A stretch of DNA of 64,000 bases from Flavobacterium limi. Its GTDB lineage: Bacteria > Bacteroidota > Bacteroidia > Flavobacteriales > Flavobacteriaceae. Made by a program: the position numbers and the translations under genes. The notes beneath the pieces are model-generated. The model did not search any database and had not been told where the DNA came from. It saw only the letters and a program-made list of their open reading frames with translations. Of this stretch, positions 33,912 through 42,462 are shown in pieces. Location: assembly GCF_010645075.1 (NCBI RefSeq), contig NZ_JAADZV010000012.1, positions 62,001-126,000 of the forward strand. Reading direction: 5' to 3'. How positions within the stretch are numbered: the first letter of the stretch is position 1; each line of letters opens with the position of its first letter.

Positions 33912-34502
33912 TTAGTAGACGATACAGTTTTTGGTTTTTAAATAAAACCCCTGACTTTCTGTTCTCTTTAATTGTCCTGTCGAATCTATAGAAATTATAA
34001 ATGATTCTTTAGACTCTGGACAACTGATATATTTCATGACTTTTAAGTCGTAGCCATTCTTTGTTTTGAGATAACCATTCCCTTTTTGGTTATATGGATC
34101 AATATCAAAATCATGGATTTTAGCAATTAGAAAAGCTTCTTCTGGATTATCAATTTTATATATAAATGAAGCTAATTCTTTTTCATCATAAACATAATTC
34201 CATTTACCATTTTTTAAATAAGTAATATTATATGAACAGGACATTGGTTGACAACCATGAAAAAAACCAAGACAAGTGCAATTATAATTATATCGCTCTT
34301 TTAATTTTTTATCCCCTTTATAAAAAACAGTTTTAGGCGAGATACCTAAGCAAAAATTTATTTCCCAATAATCATAAATTCTATTAGGATTAATTTTTTT
34401 TAGAAGGCTTTCTGTGTCTGTTTTTTCTGAACTTAATGATTTGTAATTAGAATCATTACAAGCTGTCAGAATTAGAAAGATTAAAAAAATAAATTTTTTC
34501 AT
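33912..34502 (-). CDS. Hypothetical lipoprotein
   Basis: 196 residues. MKKFIFLIFLILTACNDS is a lipoprotein signal with Cys15 as the acylated residue. The mature part has a cysteine-containing segment YNCTCLGFFHGCQPMSC that could form disulfides, and a C-terminus with GQLKRTESQGFYLKTKNC. No recognised domain. It lies downstream of phzF on the same strand with a 16-base gap, so they may be cotranscribed. Base composition is more AT-rich than neighbouring housekeeping genes. Confidence 0.7.
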   Translation of the reverse strand: MKKFIFLIFLILTACNDSNYKSLSSEKTDTESLLKKINPNRIYDYWEINFCLGISPKTVFYKGDKKLKERYNYNCTCLGFFHGCQPMSCSYNITYLKNGKWNYVYDEKELASFIYKIDNPEEAFLIAKIHDFDIDPYNQKGNGYLKTKNGYDLKVMKYISCPESKESFIISIDSTGQLKRTESQGFYLKTKNCIVY

Positions 34503-34518
34503 TATAATTTATTCGATA

Positions 34519-35421
34519 TTAAATATATAATTCTCCTTTCATTGTAATAATCGAAGAACCACCAACCAAAATATCATTTTCGCGATTCATCACTTCGATA
34601 ATTGAAGGCTGATTTAATTTTACCCCCTGCAAAATTTTATATTCGGTGTTTAGTTTTGCCTGTTTTTTAGAAGCCAAAAAACCAATTAGTGGTCCGGCTG
34701 CAGTTCCCGTAGCGGGATCCTCATAAATTCCGATTACGGGATTGAAGAATCTGGCTTCGGCGATGTTGCCGTCATTTTGGTTTGAAGTAGTAAAACAATA
34801 AAATCCTTCAGATTGGTATTCTTTTGAAATTTCGATTAAAAGCTTGTGATCCGGAACGATGCTGTTTAAAATCTGACTGTTTTTTATCGGAACCATGATA
34901 TGTGCGACCTCCGTTTTTACAATCGTCGGTACGAAATCATTGCAGTCTAAATCTTCGATTTTTAAACCAAGTGCGACAGCTAATTTATAAGTAGGAATTT
35001 CTTCTTTGAGGACAGCCGGTTTTTGATGCATTTGTACAACAGGATCATAAGTAACCGAATCGAAGTTTACCGTTAACGGAATCGGTGAATGTTTCATGAT
35101 TACAAATCGGTTATTTTCTGATTGCTCTTCAAAGATGGGCATTTTTTTAAGCAAAGCCCCGCAGACTGCACCCAATAAATTATGTCCGGCACCGTCAATT
35201 TCAATTCCGGTTGGGGTAAATGAACGGACGTTTAATGCTTTTTGCTCCTTTGAATAGTAAACAAAAGAAGTTTCAGAATAACCAAATTCTTTAGAAATAT
35301 CCTGATACGTTTCCAGTGCTAAATTTCCGGAAGTAAAAACAACAGACAGCGGGTTTCCTTTGTAACTTTCGTTTGAGAATACATCTAAAACATAATATTC
35401 TAATGCTTTTCTTTCCGTCAT
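34519..35421 (-). CDS. PhzF family isomerase-like protein
   Basis: 300 residues. PhzF/diaminopimelate epimerase-like fold: YVLDVFSNESYKGNPLSVVF at residues 10-29, FGYSETSFV near 47, GAGHNLLGAVCGALL near 78, and YEDPATGTAAGPLIGFL near 232. Members isomerise small acids (phenazine synthesis in pseudomonads), but there are no phenazine genes here, so the substrate is unknown. Cytosolic. Confidence 0.9.
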   Translation of the reverse strand: MTERKALEYYVLDVFSNESYKGNPLSVVFTSGNLALETYQDISKEFGYSETSFVYYSKEQKALNVRSFTPTGIEIDGAGHNLLGAVCGALLKKMPIFEEQSENNRFVIMKHSPIPLTVNFDSVTYDPVVQMHQKPAVLKEEIPTYKLAVALGLKIEDLDCNDFVPTIVKTEVAHIMVPIKNSQILNSIVPDHKLLIEISKEYQSEGFYCFTTSNQNDGNIAEARFFNPVIGIYEDPATGTAAGPLIGFLASKKQAKLNTEYKILQGVKLNQPSIIEVMNRENDILVGGSSIITMKGELYI

Positions 35422-35552
35422 ATTTTCCTTTTTTATAGCTGAAATCTTTTTTGAAGGAATAAAATTAAGGTATATTCTTTTATTTTAATTATAAGACTAA
35501 CCTTTCAGGTGTTATTTTAGTATTACTTTATGATTAAAAGTTCGTTTGTCAA

Positions 35553-36110
35553 TTAAAGCATTCTTTTTTGTTCGGCGCTTATGTTTATTGCTTTTTCCAA
35601 TCTCGAAAGTCTGGTTTTTTCCTGTTTGGCACTCATAATTACATGAATTACTACTCGTTTGTAGGATGGTGCCTGCTTTTCAAAAAAATCCCAGGCAGCT
35701 TTGTTCGCTTTGAATTGTTTTTCAAATTCGGGATCGAGAATATAAGCTTCTTTTTCGTGTGAATAAATTCGGGAACGTTCTTCTGATCTGAATTCGTAAG
35801 CTTTTAGACCGGCTTCAGTCATCAGTCCGGCTTTGGTAAGTTCCTCGACTTTTTTGATGTTGATGGCGCTCCAGATGCTGGTTTTTTTTCTCGGTGTAAA
35901 GCGAATGGAATAACTTTCTTCGTCAATGGTTTTTCGAATGCCGTCGATCCAGCCAAAACAAAGTGCCTGATCTACAGATTCTGACCAGGACATAGTTGGT
36001 TTTTTGCTTTTTACTTTATAGAAACCAACTAAAAGTTCGGTTTCGGTCTGGTGATGCTTTTCAAGCCATATTCTGAATTTGTCCTGAGTAGGGAAGAAGG
36101 TTGGTTTCAT
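35553..36110 (-). CDS. YdeI/OmpD-associated family protein
   Basis: 185 residues. Typical opening FRIWLEKHHQTETELLVGFY, SWSESVDQALCFGWIDGIRK near residue 40, RFTPRKKTSIWSAINIKKVE near 70, and a lysine/arginine-rich C-terminal helix. The family is named after Salmonella YdeI, linked to resistance to cationic peptides; function here is unproven. Its ATG overlaps the stop codon of the ancestral, intact thioredoxin frame upstream (ATGA), indicating the two were once coupled. Confidence 0.88.
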   Translation of the reverse strand: MKPTFFPTQDKFRIWLEKHHQTETELLVGFYKVKSKKPTMSWSESVDQALCFGWIDGIRKTIDEESYSIRFTPRKKTSIWSAINIKKVEELTKAGLMTEAGLKAYEFRSEERSRIYSHEKEAYILDPEFEKQFKANKAAWDFFEKQAPSYKRVVIHVIMSAKQEKTRLSRLEKAINISAEQKRML

Positions 36111-36602
36111 TTTTTATATTTCGTAATAATGTCTTTTATCAAATCCGATGTAAGTTCAAAGCCAGTCAGGATAGGGTAAACCTTCCCAACGAACAATACC
36201 ATCCGGATCTATCAAAATGCAATGCGGAATTCCCTGGACTTAGAGTGTATTATACATTGTTCTTTTGGTATCTATGGCGCTGTAATATTCAATTTTAGGA
36301 GTTGGGAGAGCATTTACAACTTCTTTTGTTTCGTCGCTGATACCAATAACAATCAGGTCATTTTCAAATTCTGTTTTGAAATGGTTTAATTCCGGGATCG
36401 CTCTTTTGCATGGGCCGCACCAGGTCGCCCAAAAATCAATCAGGACAAATTTTCCTTTCGTATCCGGTTTGTCGGAAAGCCATTTTTCTACAACCAGTTT
36501 TGGTGCTTTTTGGTTGATTACTGATTTTGCCCAAAGTCTTTTTTGTTGTGAAAAAGCGTTTAACACCAATAAACTTATTAATAGGAGGAATGTTTTTTTC
36601 AT
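36107..36602 (-). pseudogene. TlpA-like thioredoxin, disrupted by stop codon and frameshift
   Basis: The intact N-terminal part (36240-36602, 120 residues) has a signal peptide (MKKTFLLLISLLVLNAFSQ) and a thioredoxin active site DFWATWCGPCKRAIPEL, so it was a periplasmic disulfide reductase. An in-frame TAA at 36240-36242 interrupts the fold. In the same frame the sequence then continues VQGIPHCILIDPDGIVRWEG, including the cis-proline (GIP) strand that a working thioredoxin needs. Around 36160 the frame shifts; the last stretch, GFELTSDLIKDIITKYKK, ends with a TGA overlapping the ydeI start. Two lesions make decay more likely than one read error, though both could be assembly errors. Confidence 0.8.
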
Positions 36603-36673
36603 ACTGATTTTTTGAGTCCTAAAAATACTCTTTTTACTTCAAAATAATCTCACAAAACATATTTCTGTATAAA

Positions 36674-36772
36674 TGCGGGACTGCGTTAGGGATAGAGGCG
36701 GTATCCTTTTGCAGGCGAAGCAATGCAAAAGATATAGCCGAAAGCCCGACCCGGAGGGAAACGCCCAAAAAA
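36674..36772. repeat. REP-like structured intergenic element, copy C (reverse orientation)
   Basis: On the minus strand it reads GTCGGGCTTTCGGCTATATC, hairpin CTTTTGCATTGC..GCAAAAGG, then ATACCGCCTCTATCCCTAAC. The ends match copy A. Located between the thioredoxin pseudogene and a small + strand gene. Confidence 0.7.
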
Positions 36773-36824
36773 AGATTACCATTCATATTATTATTTGTCC
36801 GAAATTTGCAAAAACAATTTGATC

Positions 36825-36992
36825 ATGGCAAAAGGACCTGAAAAAAATACTAAAAACAAGGCGTTGCATACCAAATTGCTAAACCGGAAAAAAGCAAAAC
36901 TTCAGGAGGAGAAAAGAGAACGTGCCTTGCGTTTGAAAGCTTTGGTTGCAAAAATGAATGAAAAAAAGAACAATAACGATAGTGTCATATAA
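36825..36992 (+). CDS. Small highly basic protein
   Basis: 55 residues from ATG 36825 (MAKGPEKNTKNKALHTKLLN); a start at 36795 would add ten residues. More than a third of residues are Lys or Arg, in an amphipathic helical pattern (RKKAKLQEEKRERALRLKAL). It is reminiscent of small ribosome- or RNA-associated basic proteins, but I recognise no family. The gene for a 180-residue hypothetical starts 36 bases later, so the two are probably cotranscribed. Confidence 0.6.
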   Translation: MAKGPEKNTKNKALHTKLLNRKKAKLQEEKRERALRLKALVAKMNEKKNNNDSVI

Positions 36993-37028
36993 ATCAGATT
37001 GTGCAAAACAATCCCTAAACAAATCAAG

Positions 37029-37571
37029 ATGGAAGAATTCGGAAGAATAATCGTTTCTGAAACAGCAATGAATAGTGAAAATCCGCAGGATGTCATTAAT
37101 TCAAACATTTCGGTGATCAATTTAATGCGTGAAGAAGGGATTGATGACGAATTTATTCACGAAGATGCTTTGATGAGTTATTATCTGGATTATTATAATT
37201 CAAAATATACTGAAGAGAATTTTGCAAAATTTGTATACGATTCCCGATGGAATAAAGAACTTAACGAACTTATCGAAGAAGGCCTTGCCCTGATTGGTGC
37301 CGAAAAACATTTAGAATTATTTCAGGCGCAGGCCAAAAGGGTAAAATTACTCAGCAGTGTGAAAATTGGTAAATTTTTAAACGGAAAGTTTGAAGGGGTT
37401 AATCCAACAAGGGATTTGCTGAACAACAATGCATTTTTTGAATTAGATGAAAATCTGGTTGCGTTAAACGCGGATTTCCTGAAAAACCACCCTGATTTTG
37501 AAGTGCTTCCGGTTGATGAGATATTTTCAGTTTTAGAAGAATTTGTTGGGCATGAAATTAAGCGTGCTTAG
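37029..37571 (+). CDS. Hypothetical protein (possibly DMP19/DUF4375-like)
   Basis: 180 residues from ATG 37029 (MEEFGRIIVSETAMNSENPQ). Helical, acidic and cytosolic. The segment ALMSYYLDYYNSKYTEENFA then KFVYDSRWNKELNELIEEGL resembles the helical core of the DMP19/DUF4375 family, but the match is by eye and weak. It lies directly downstream of the small basic protein, giving a basic/acidic pair in one operon. Confidence 0.6.
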   Translation: MEEFGRIIVSETAMNSENPQDVINSNISVINLMREEGIDDEFIHEDALMSYYLDYYNSKYTEENFAKFVYDSRWNKELNELIEEGLALIGAEKHLELFQAQAKRVKLLSSVKIGKFLNGKFEGVNPTRDLLNNNAFFELDENLVALNADFLKNHPDFEVLPVDEIFSVLEEFVGHEIKRA

Positions 37572-37661
37572 TTTTCATATATTTCGATTAGTCTTGTTTT
37601 TATTGTAATCAACTTTCTTGTAAATTCGCTTTCAGTGAATTAGTTATTAAAAAAAGCTAAA

Positions 37662-39215
37662 ATGAAATACAGATATTGCAAGATTTTCCTGATTGTATGC
37701 TTTCTAAGTTTTCAATTCGGATTTTCCCAAAATAAGATCAGTCTTTTTTCTGAGATTAACTACAATTCGATTCCGCCTGTTTCTTTAAATGAGTATAAAT
37801 CGGTTCAGGAACGCGATAAAAGCTTCCAAAATCCCAATATTGCTTTAGGAGTTGCGATTTCCGGCGGAGGTTCCAGAGCGCAGTTTTTTAGTATGGGCGT
37901 GCTGTTGGGGCTGGAGGAAATCAGAGAAGACCATTCTCAGCGTAATTTTTTAAATGAAATCGATTATTTCTCGACAGTGTCGGGAGGCTGTTATTCTGCA
38001 GGGTATTATCTAACCATCCTGAAAAATAAATTGTATAAGAATCATCAGTCTTTTAATGATTTTTACTTTTCTAAAGCCGATGCTTACAAGGATTATGTGA
38101 ATAAATCGGCCAGTATTTTATCACTTCTGAATAACAGCAAAAATGAAAAGGGTGATAAAATATCCATGAGCCAACAATTGGATCTGGAGGTACTGCAATA
38201 TGACAGCACGAATCCTGACAATCCTGATAGATGCAACACTCAAATGCTTTTGTCTGATTTTTTTGTTTCCAAAGAAAGCAGCCAAATTCCTTATTTACCT
38301 ATGATGGTTGCCAACGGAACTGCGTATAACAACGGAGAACGAATTGCATTTATGCCTCATGTCATTCGGGGTTTGAATATAAACTCGTCCCTGGCTCCCA
38401 ATAAAGCTTCGATTTGTTTAGACGAAAATCAGGTAAACGACGGTTATGATTTTCCGCTTACATACGGCATAACAGCAAGCTCTGCTTTTCCGGGTGTGCT
38501 TCCAAAAACGAAATTCGGAATCAAGGGGCAGGATAAAATATTGTGTGTTGTTGATGGTGGTGCTTCAGATAATACGGGCTACAAAACTTTATTGGAACTC
38601 CTTCATGATGATTCTAAAGTAAATAATAAAAACAAAAAAGCACTTTTTATTGATTGTCTGGGACAGGGGAAAAAAGAGCCTTATATAAATGATGAAAAAA
38701 TAAAATTGATTTCATTACTTGAAACAACTTCATTGTATACAGTTCAAACCCGATATATGACTTTTGAAAGAGATATAGAAAATGCCTTTGAAAGATATAA
38801 AATGCCCGCTTCAAATTATCAGATAATTGGTTTTACTACTCTGAAAGACCATTTGCTGAAGCTGAAAAAAGATGAATCGTATGAAAAAATCGTCACCGAA
38901 CTGAAAAAGGCAGACGATGATTATGATAACTGGTTAAAGTTCTACGAAAAATTCAAACACGATTTAACAGAGCAGTTTGGCGAACTTAGTTTTACACGTG
39001 ATAAAGACGGAGAAATAATCCTTGCCACTCTGACCCGTGATAAGTTTAATGAATTAACGGCAGCTAATATTTTGATTTTATATGAATTTGCTTCTCATGT
39101 TGAAACCAAATTAAAAATCACTCCTGAAGAAAGAGAAATGCTATTGCTGTCCGGTCGTTTGGCAGTTTTTCTAAAAAGAACTGAATTAAAAGATTTACTG
39201 ACTGAGCATAAGTAG
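37662..39215 (+). CDS. Patatin-like phospholipase, secreted
   Basis: 517 residues with a signal peptide (MKYRYCKIFLIVCFLSFQFG..). Patatin/cPLA2-like catalytic features are oxyanion loop ISGGGSRA near residues 67-73, nucleophile region FSTVSGGCYSAGYYL with Ser107, and VVDGGASDNTG (the Asp of the dyad) near residue 299. GITASSAFPGVLPK is also typical. Predicted to cleave lipid acyl esters outside the cytosol. The C-terminal 200 residues are helical and unassigned. First of several secreted genes in the same direction. Confidence 0.87.
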   Translation: MKYRYCKIFLIVCFLSFQFGFSQNKISLFSEINYNSIPPVSLNEYKSVQERDKSFQNPNIALGVAISGGGSRAQFFSMGVLLGLEEIREDHSQRNFLNEIDYFSTVSGGCYSAGYYLTILKNKLYKNHQSFNDFYFSKADAYKDYVNKSASILSLLNNSKNEKGDKISMSQQLDLEVLQYDSTNPDNPDRCNTQMLLSDFFVSKESSQIPYLPMMVANGTAYNNGERIAFMPHVIRGLNINSSLAPNKASICLDENQVNDGYDFPLTYGITASSAFPGVLPKTKFGIKGQDKILCVVDGGASDNTGYKTLLELLHDDSKVNNKNKKALFIDCLGQGKKEPYINDEKIKLISLLETTSLYTVQTRYMTFERDIENAFERYKMPASNYQIIGFTTLKDHLLKLKKDESYEKIVTELKKADDDYDNWLKFYEKFKHDLTEQFGELSFTRDKDGEIILATLTRDKFNELTAANILILYEFASHVETKLKITPEEREMLLLSGRLAVFLKRTELKDLLTEHK

Positions 39216-39268
39216 TTCTAAAAAATCAATTTATCAGGTTTTATTTAAAAAGCTTAGTAAGAATATTT

Positions 39269-39276
39269 TATATTTG
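39269..39276 (+). promoter_or_regulatory. Candidate -7 box for the lipoprotein gene at 39306
   Basis: TATATTTG, exact TAnnTTTG, 29 bases before the ATG; a T-rich TTATTT at 39241-39246 lies in the -33 region. Confidence 0.4.
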
Positions 39277-39305
39277 AAAGCCCCTAACAATAAAATCTAA
39301 AAACA

Positions 39306-40226
39306 ATGAAAATTAATGCCTACTTAATTCTCATCGGTACATTTTTACTTTTGAGCTCCTGTCATAACAGTAAAGGACAAGTCATTGATGAAAAAATCGC
39401 TTTATCAGAGCCCATTCAGGCTGAAAATCTAAGACAGAAACCAGTCGAAAAATTGGTTTTTAAAGACAATGACAACATTATGTTATCTGATGAAATGGAT
39501 TTTGATCTCTTAAAAAAAGCTGTAATAAATCTAAATATCAGATATTCAGACTTAAGAATTAGCGAAACAACTTCTGTTAGTTATAATGATGAAATTGCCT
39601 TTTTTGTAATCACTTATCTGGTTAATACGGATGAGCACGGTAAAGAAGCAGAAGAATATGATTTGGGTGATTATTTCGAAAGAAAATACTTCTTTGTCAA
39701 TAAATCAGACGGGAAAATTATTGATGAGCAAACAGATTTTAATCTGAGTTATAATGAAAATGAAGGAATGAAGTTTTCGAAAACGTATATTCTTAAAGAT
39801 TTAATTCAGTTAAACGAAAATACAGCAGCTGTTGCATTTTATACCGAGGAAGCTTCAGGCAGCCGCGTAAGTTTATATTCTCAGCAAAAATTTACGATTT
39901 TAGCATTAGTAAACAATAAAATTAAAAAACTGTTGTACGAATATCCAATCAGAAAAACCCAGGGAGACTCAAACGGACGCAGCTCTTTTGAATTGGAGAC
40001 TTTAGAAACAGGTTTGATAATTTCTAATGAAGAAACAAATGGTTTCCGGGATTTAATTGTTTCAAAAAACTTTTTGTATGAAGTTGCTGTAGAGGCAGAT
40101 GAAGAAACTGGTACTGCAGAAAAGTCAAGTATCAAAGTAAAAAAAGAATCAGAAAGACTAAAATACAATGGTCATGCTTACATTTTTAAAGAAGATGACA
40201 GATACAGGTTTCTGGATTATAATTAA
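39306..40226 (+). CDS. Hypothetical lipoprotein
   Basis: 306 residues. MKINAYLILIGTFLLLSSC is a lipoprotein signal with Cys19. The mature part is acidic, with alternating beta strands (NDEIAFFVITYLVNTDEHG, TAAVAFYTEEASGSRVSLYS). No domain recognised. Its own -7-like box suggests independent transcription from the patatin gene. The TPR-T9SS gene follows after 39 bases. Confidence 0.7.
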   Translation: MKINAYLILIGTFLLLSSCHNSKGQVIDEKIALSEPIQAENLRQKPVEKLVFKDNDNIMLSDEMDFDLLKKAVINLNIRYSDLRISETTSVSYNDEIAFFVITYLVNTDEHGKEAEEYDLGDYFERKYFFVNKSDGKIIDEQTDFNLSYNENEGMKFSKTYILKDLIQLNENTAAVAFYTEEASGSRVSLYSQQKFTILALVNNKIKKLLYEYPIRKTQGDSNGRSSFELETLETGLIISNEETNGFRDLIVSKNFLYEVAVEADEETGTAEKSSIKVKKESERLKYNGHAYIFKEDDRYRFLDYN

Positions 40227-40265
40227 AAGTTAAGAACCATTCATTTACTCTATCCAAATAACATT

Positions 40266-41669
40266 ATGCATACAAAAATACTTGTTTTACTTTTTTTTCC
40301 GGTCTTATTGTACGCACAGTCTAACAAGGAAACTGCAAATAAGGTCACCCGTTATTTTTACGACGATAAGGTAACATCTGTAGAAATTTGGTATGGCTCT
40401 GATAAAAAAAGAGACAGTATGAAGACTTATCATTCTAACGGAAAATTAAATGAAGTTTTTTATTATGACGAAAAGGGCCTTAAAAATTCCAATTGCTATC
40501 AATATGACATGCAGGGAGAAAAACGTGTAACATGGGACTTTTTGCACGGCATACTGGTGAGCAGGACAGATCATAAACTGCCTTTTAATAAAGACAGTGA
40601 AGAAACAATGAAAAAAATACTTGAACGGCTTGCCAAGCTAAATGTAAAAACCAATTATAATCCGGATAAAATTGTAGATATTGCTAAAAGAGGGAATTTA
40701 AGGGCTCGTCTTGGAAATATTTCTCTTGCAATTGAAGATTTAAAAAGGGTAGAATTCCTGATGGATAAAATTTCTAAAAAAGCTACAATAATACCGGATT
40801 CTGTAAAAACAAAAAGAGAGAAATTCAAAAGTAATATTTATGATCTTCTGGGCAATTTATACATGAGTTTTGAAATGGAGAACCATGCTTTTCATTATTT
40901 TAATAAAGCGATGGTTTCTGCTCCTAATGACTACCGGATTTTATACAATTTTGCCAATTGTCTCCAAAACAGAAAACAGAATGATCTGGCACTTTATTAT
41001 TTAGAAAAAATAATAAAAGAAAAACCGGAACATGGTCATGCCAGATGGGGAATAGCCAAATTGTATTCTGATCTTGGGCAATATGAAAAGGCAATGGAGA
41101 ATATCAACGTAGCATTTACAAAAGAAAAAACAATTATAGAACATTCTTCAGGCTACGGAGGAAGGGATTTAAAAACAACCCGAGGCTTGCTTTACCACAA
41201 ATTAGGAGATTCCGAAAAAGGAATTAAGGATCTTAAGGGAGTATTGGAAATGGATAAAAAAAACACCTATGCTCTCAAAAACCTTGGAATTATTTATCTG
41301 GACCAGAAAAAATACAAAGAAGCATGTGAGTTGTTTCAAAAAGCAAAAGAACTGAATTACAGCTTAATTTTTAATGAAAACGATTTGGACTCCTTATTAG
41401 AAAGTGCCTGTAATAATATTGTGCCTGATGAAATATTCCAGAAGAAAAAACCTTTTGTTTTCCCTAATCCGGCTGTTTCTTCAATATCAGTAGAAAATTT
41501 TAGTACCCAAAAATTCAGCTATGCATTGTTTGATTTTGAATCAAATCCGGTTTTAAACGGAAATACCACCAACGGGACTATTGATGTTTCCAGTCTGGCT
41601 TCCGGATTTTATATTCTTAAAGTTTCCAGTGAAGCCGTAACGGAAACATTCAAACTTATTAAGCAATAA
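40266..41669 (+). CDS. TPR protein with MORN-like repeats and type IX secretion sorting domain
   Basis: 467 residues. Signal peptide MHTKILVLLFFPVLLYAQ. Residues 45-80 resemble MORN_2/toxin-antitoxin-associated beta repeats (YHSNGKLNEVFYYDEKGLKN). From about residue 190 there are TPRs (AFHYFNKAMVSAPNDYRILY, ALYYLEKIIKEKPEHGHARW). The last 70 residues are a type A T9SS sorting domain: FPNPAVSSISVEN, DVSSLASGFYILKV and the final TFKLIKQ. So it should be exported across the outer membrane by the type IX system and anchored or released. Binding partner unknown. Confidence 0.82.
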   Translation: MHTKILVLLFFPVLLYAQSNKETANKVTRYFYDDKVTSVEIWYGSDKKRDSMKTYHSNGKLNEVFYYDEKGLKNSNCYQYDMQGEKRVTWDFLHGILVSRTDHKLPFNKDSEETMKKILERLAKLNVKTNYNPDKIVDIAKRGNLRARLGNISLAIEDLKRVEFLMDKISKKATIIPDSVKTKREKFKSNIYDLLGNLYMSFEMENHAFHYFNKAMVSAPNDYRILYNFANCLQNRKQNDLALYYLEKIIKEKPEHGHARWGIAKLYSDLGQYEKAMENINVAFTKEKTIIEHSSGYGGRDLKTTRGLLYHKLGDSEKGIKDLKGVLEMDKKNTYALKNLGIIYLDQKKYKEACELFQKAKELNYSLIFNENDLDSLLESACNNIVPDEIFQKKKPFVFPNPAVSSISVENFSTQKFSYALFDFESNPVLNGNTTNGTIDVSSLASGFYILKVSSEAVTETFKLIKQ

Positions 41670-41726
41670 ATGTTTAAGATTAAATAGCTGTGAAATAAAT
41701 TTTTATAAATTTTAAACTTTTGTGAG

Positions 41727-42251
41727 ATGAAATACTTTTTAATGTTATCCATGTTTCTTTTAATTCAGTCTGACTGGGTTGAAAATGTAGAAAAAGATAT
41801 AAAAAGAATAGATACTGAAGCAAAATTTGAATCAGAATCTGAGAAAAAAGATAGTAACGGAGAAGTAAAAGTTAAAAGATATAAAACGAAGAACGAAACT
41901 AAAATTAGCGTAAAATACAAGTACGATAAATTTATGGATCTTGATTTTAGTTATTATGAAAATGAAAAGTTATTGTTTGCCGAAATAATTGAGGGCAAGG
42001 ATATTTTGATTTATAAAGATGAACGAAAAAAGGAAGACCCTTATGCTGCACTAATAGAAAAAATCAATTATTTCAAAAATGAAAATGAAGGAATCAGCAA
42101 AAGCAGAAAGATCAATATTTATGAAAACAGTAATATTGAACAATTGAAATCGGAGCTGAAAAAAATAGATTTTAAAACTGAAAAAACAGATAGTACAGAG
42201 TATAAAAGTGTAAAAAATCGTTATGATCAGTTCAAAGCTATGCAAAAATAA
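41727..42251 (+). CDS. Hypothetical protein, probably exported
   Basis: 174 residues. N-terminus MKYFLMLSMFLLIQSDW is a hydrophobic signal or anchor without a clear lipobox. The rest is highly charged, Lys/Glu-rich, with short beta and coil segments (KVKRYKTKNETKISVKYKYD) and a helical C-terminus. No family recognised. Low sequence complexity. Last of the codirectional secreted block that begins with the patatin gene. Confidence 0.6.
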   Translation: MKYFLMLSMFLLIQSDWVENVEKDIKRIDTEAKFESESEKKDSNGEVKVKRYKTKNETKISVKYKYDKFMDLDFSYYENEKLLFAEIIEGKDILIYKDERKKEDPYAALIEKINYFKNENEGISKSRKINIYENSNIEQLKSELKKIDFKTEKTDSTEYKSVKNRYDQFKAMQK

Positions 42252-42462
42252 AAAGCACTTTTAGTAGTTTTTATCGCCTTTTGTGATAATAATTAATTTA
42301 GCTTTCCTGGTAAAGCTTTGCGAGTCTCTGCTTAAACTTCGTGTAACTTTGCGAAACAACTTTTTTAAACTCATTTTCCCCTAAAACTTTGTCGTAATCT
42401 TAGGAAACATTTCCTTAAATTTGCTTCCGTTATAAAAATACAATAGTTATAAAAAACAAGCT
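42252..42462. other. Intergenic region with repeated words and the serS promoter
   Basis: Around 42330-42370 are words such as AGCTTTGCGAGTCTCTGC and CTTCGTGTAACTTTGCGAAA, which read on the minus strand as CGCAAAGTTACACGAAG, a degenerate intergenic word also seen in related form at 57469-57512. Towards serS lies TAAATTTG at 42416-42423, an exact -7 box, with TTTG at 42388-42391 (spacer 24, slightly long). Confidence 0.45.

Noticed and set aside
34519-35421. Phenazine biosynthesis cluster
   Set aside because: Only PhzF is present; this superfamily is widespread in organisms that make no phenazines.
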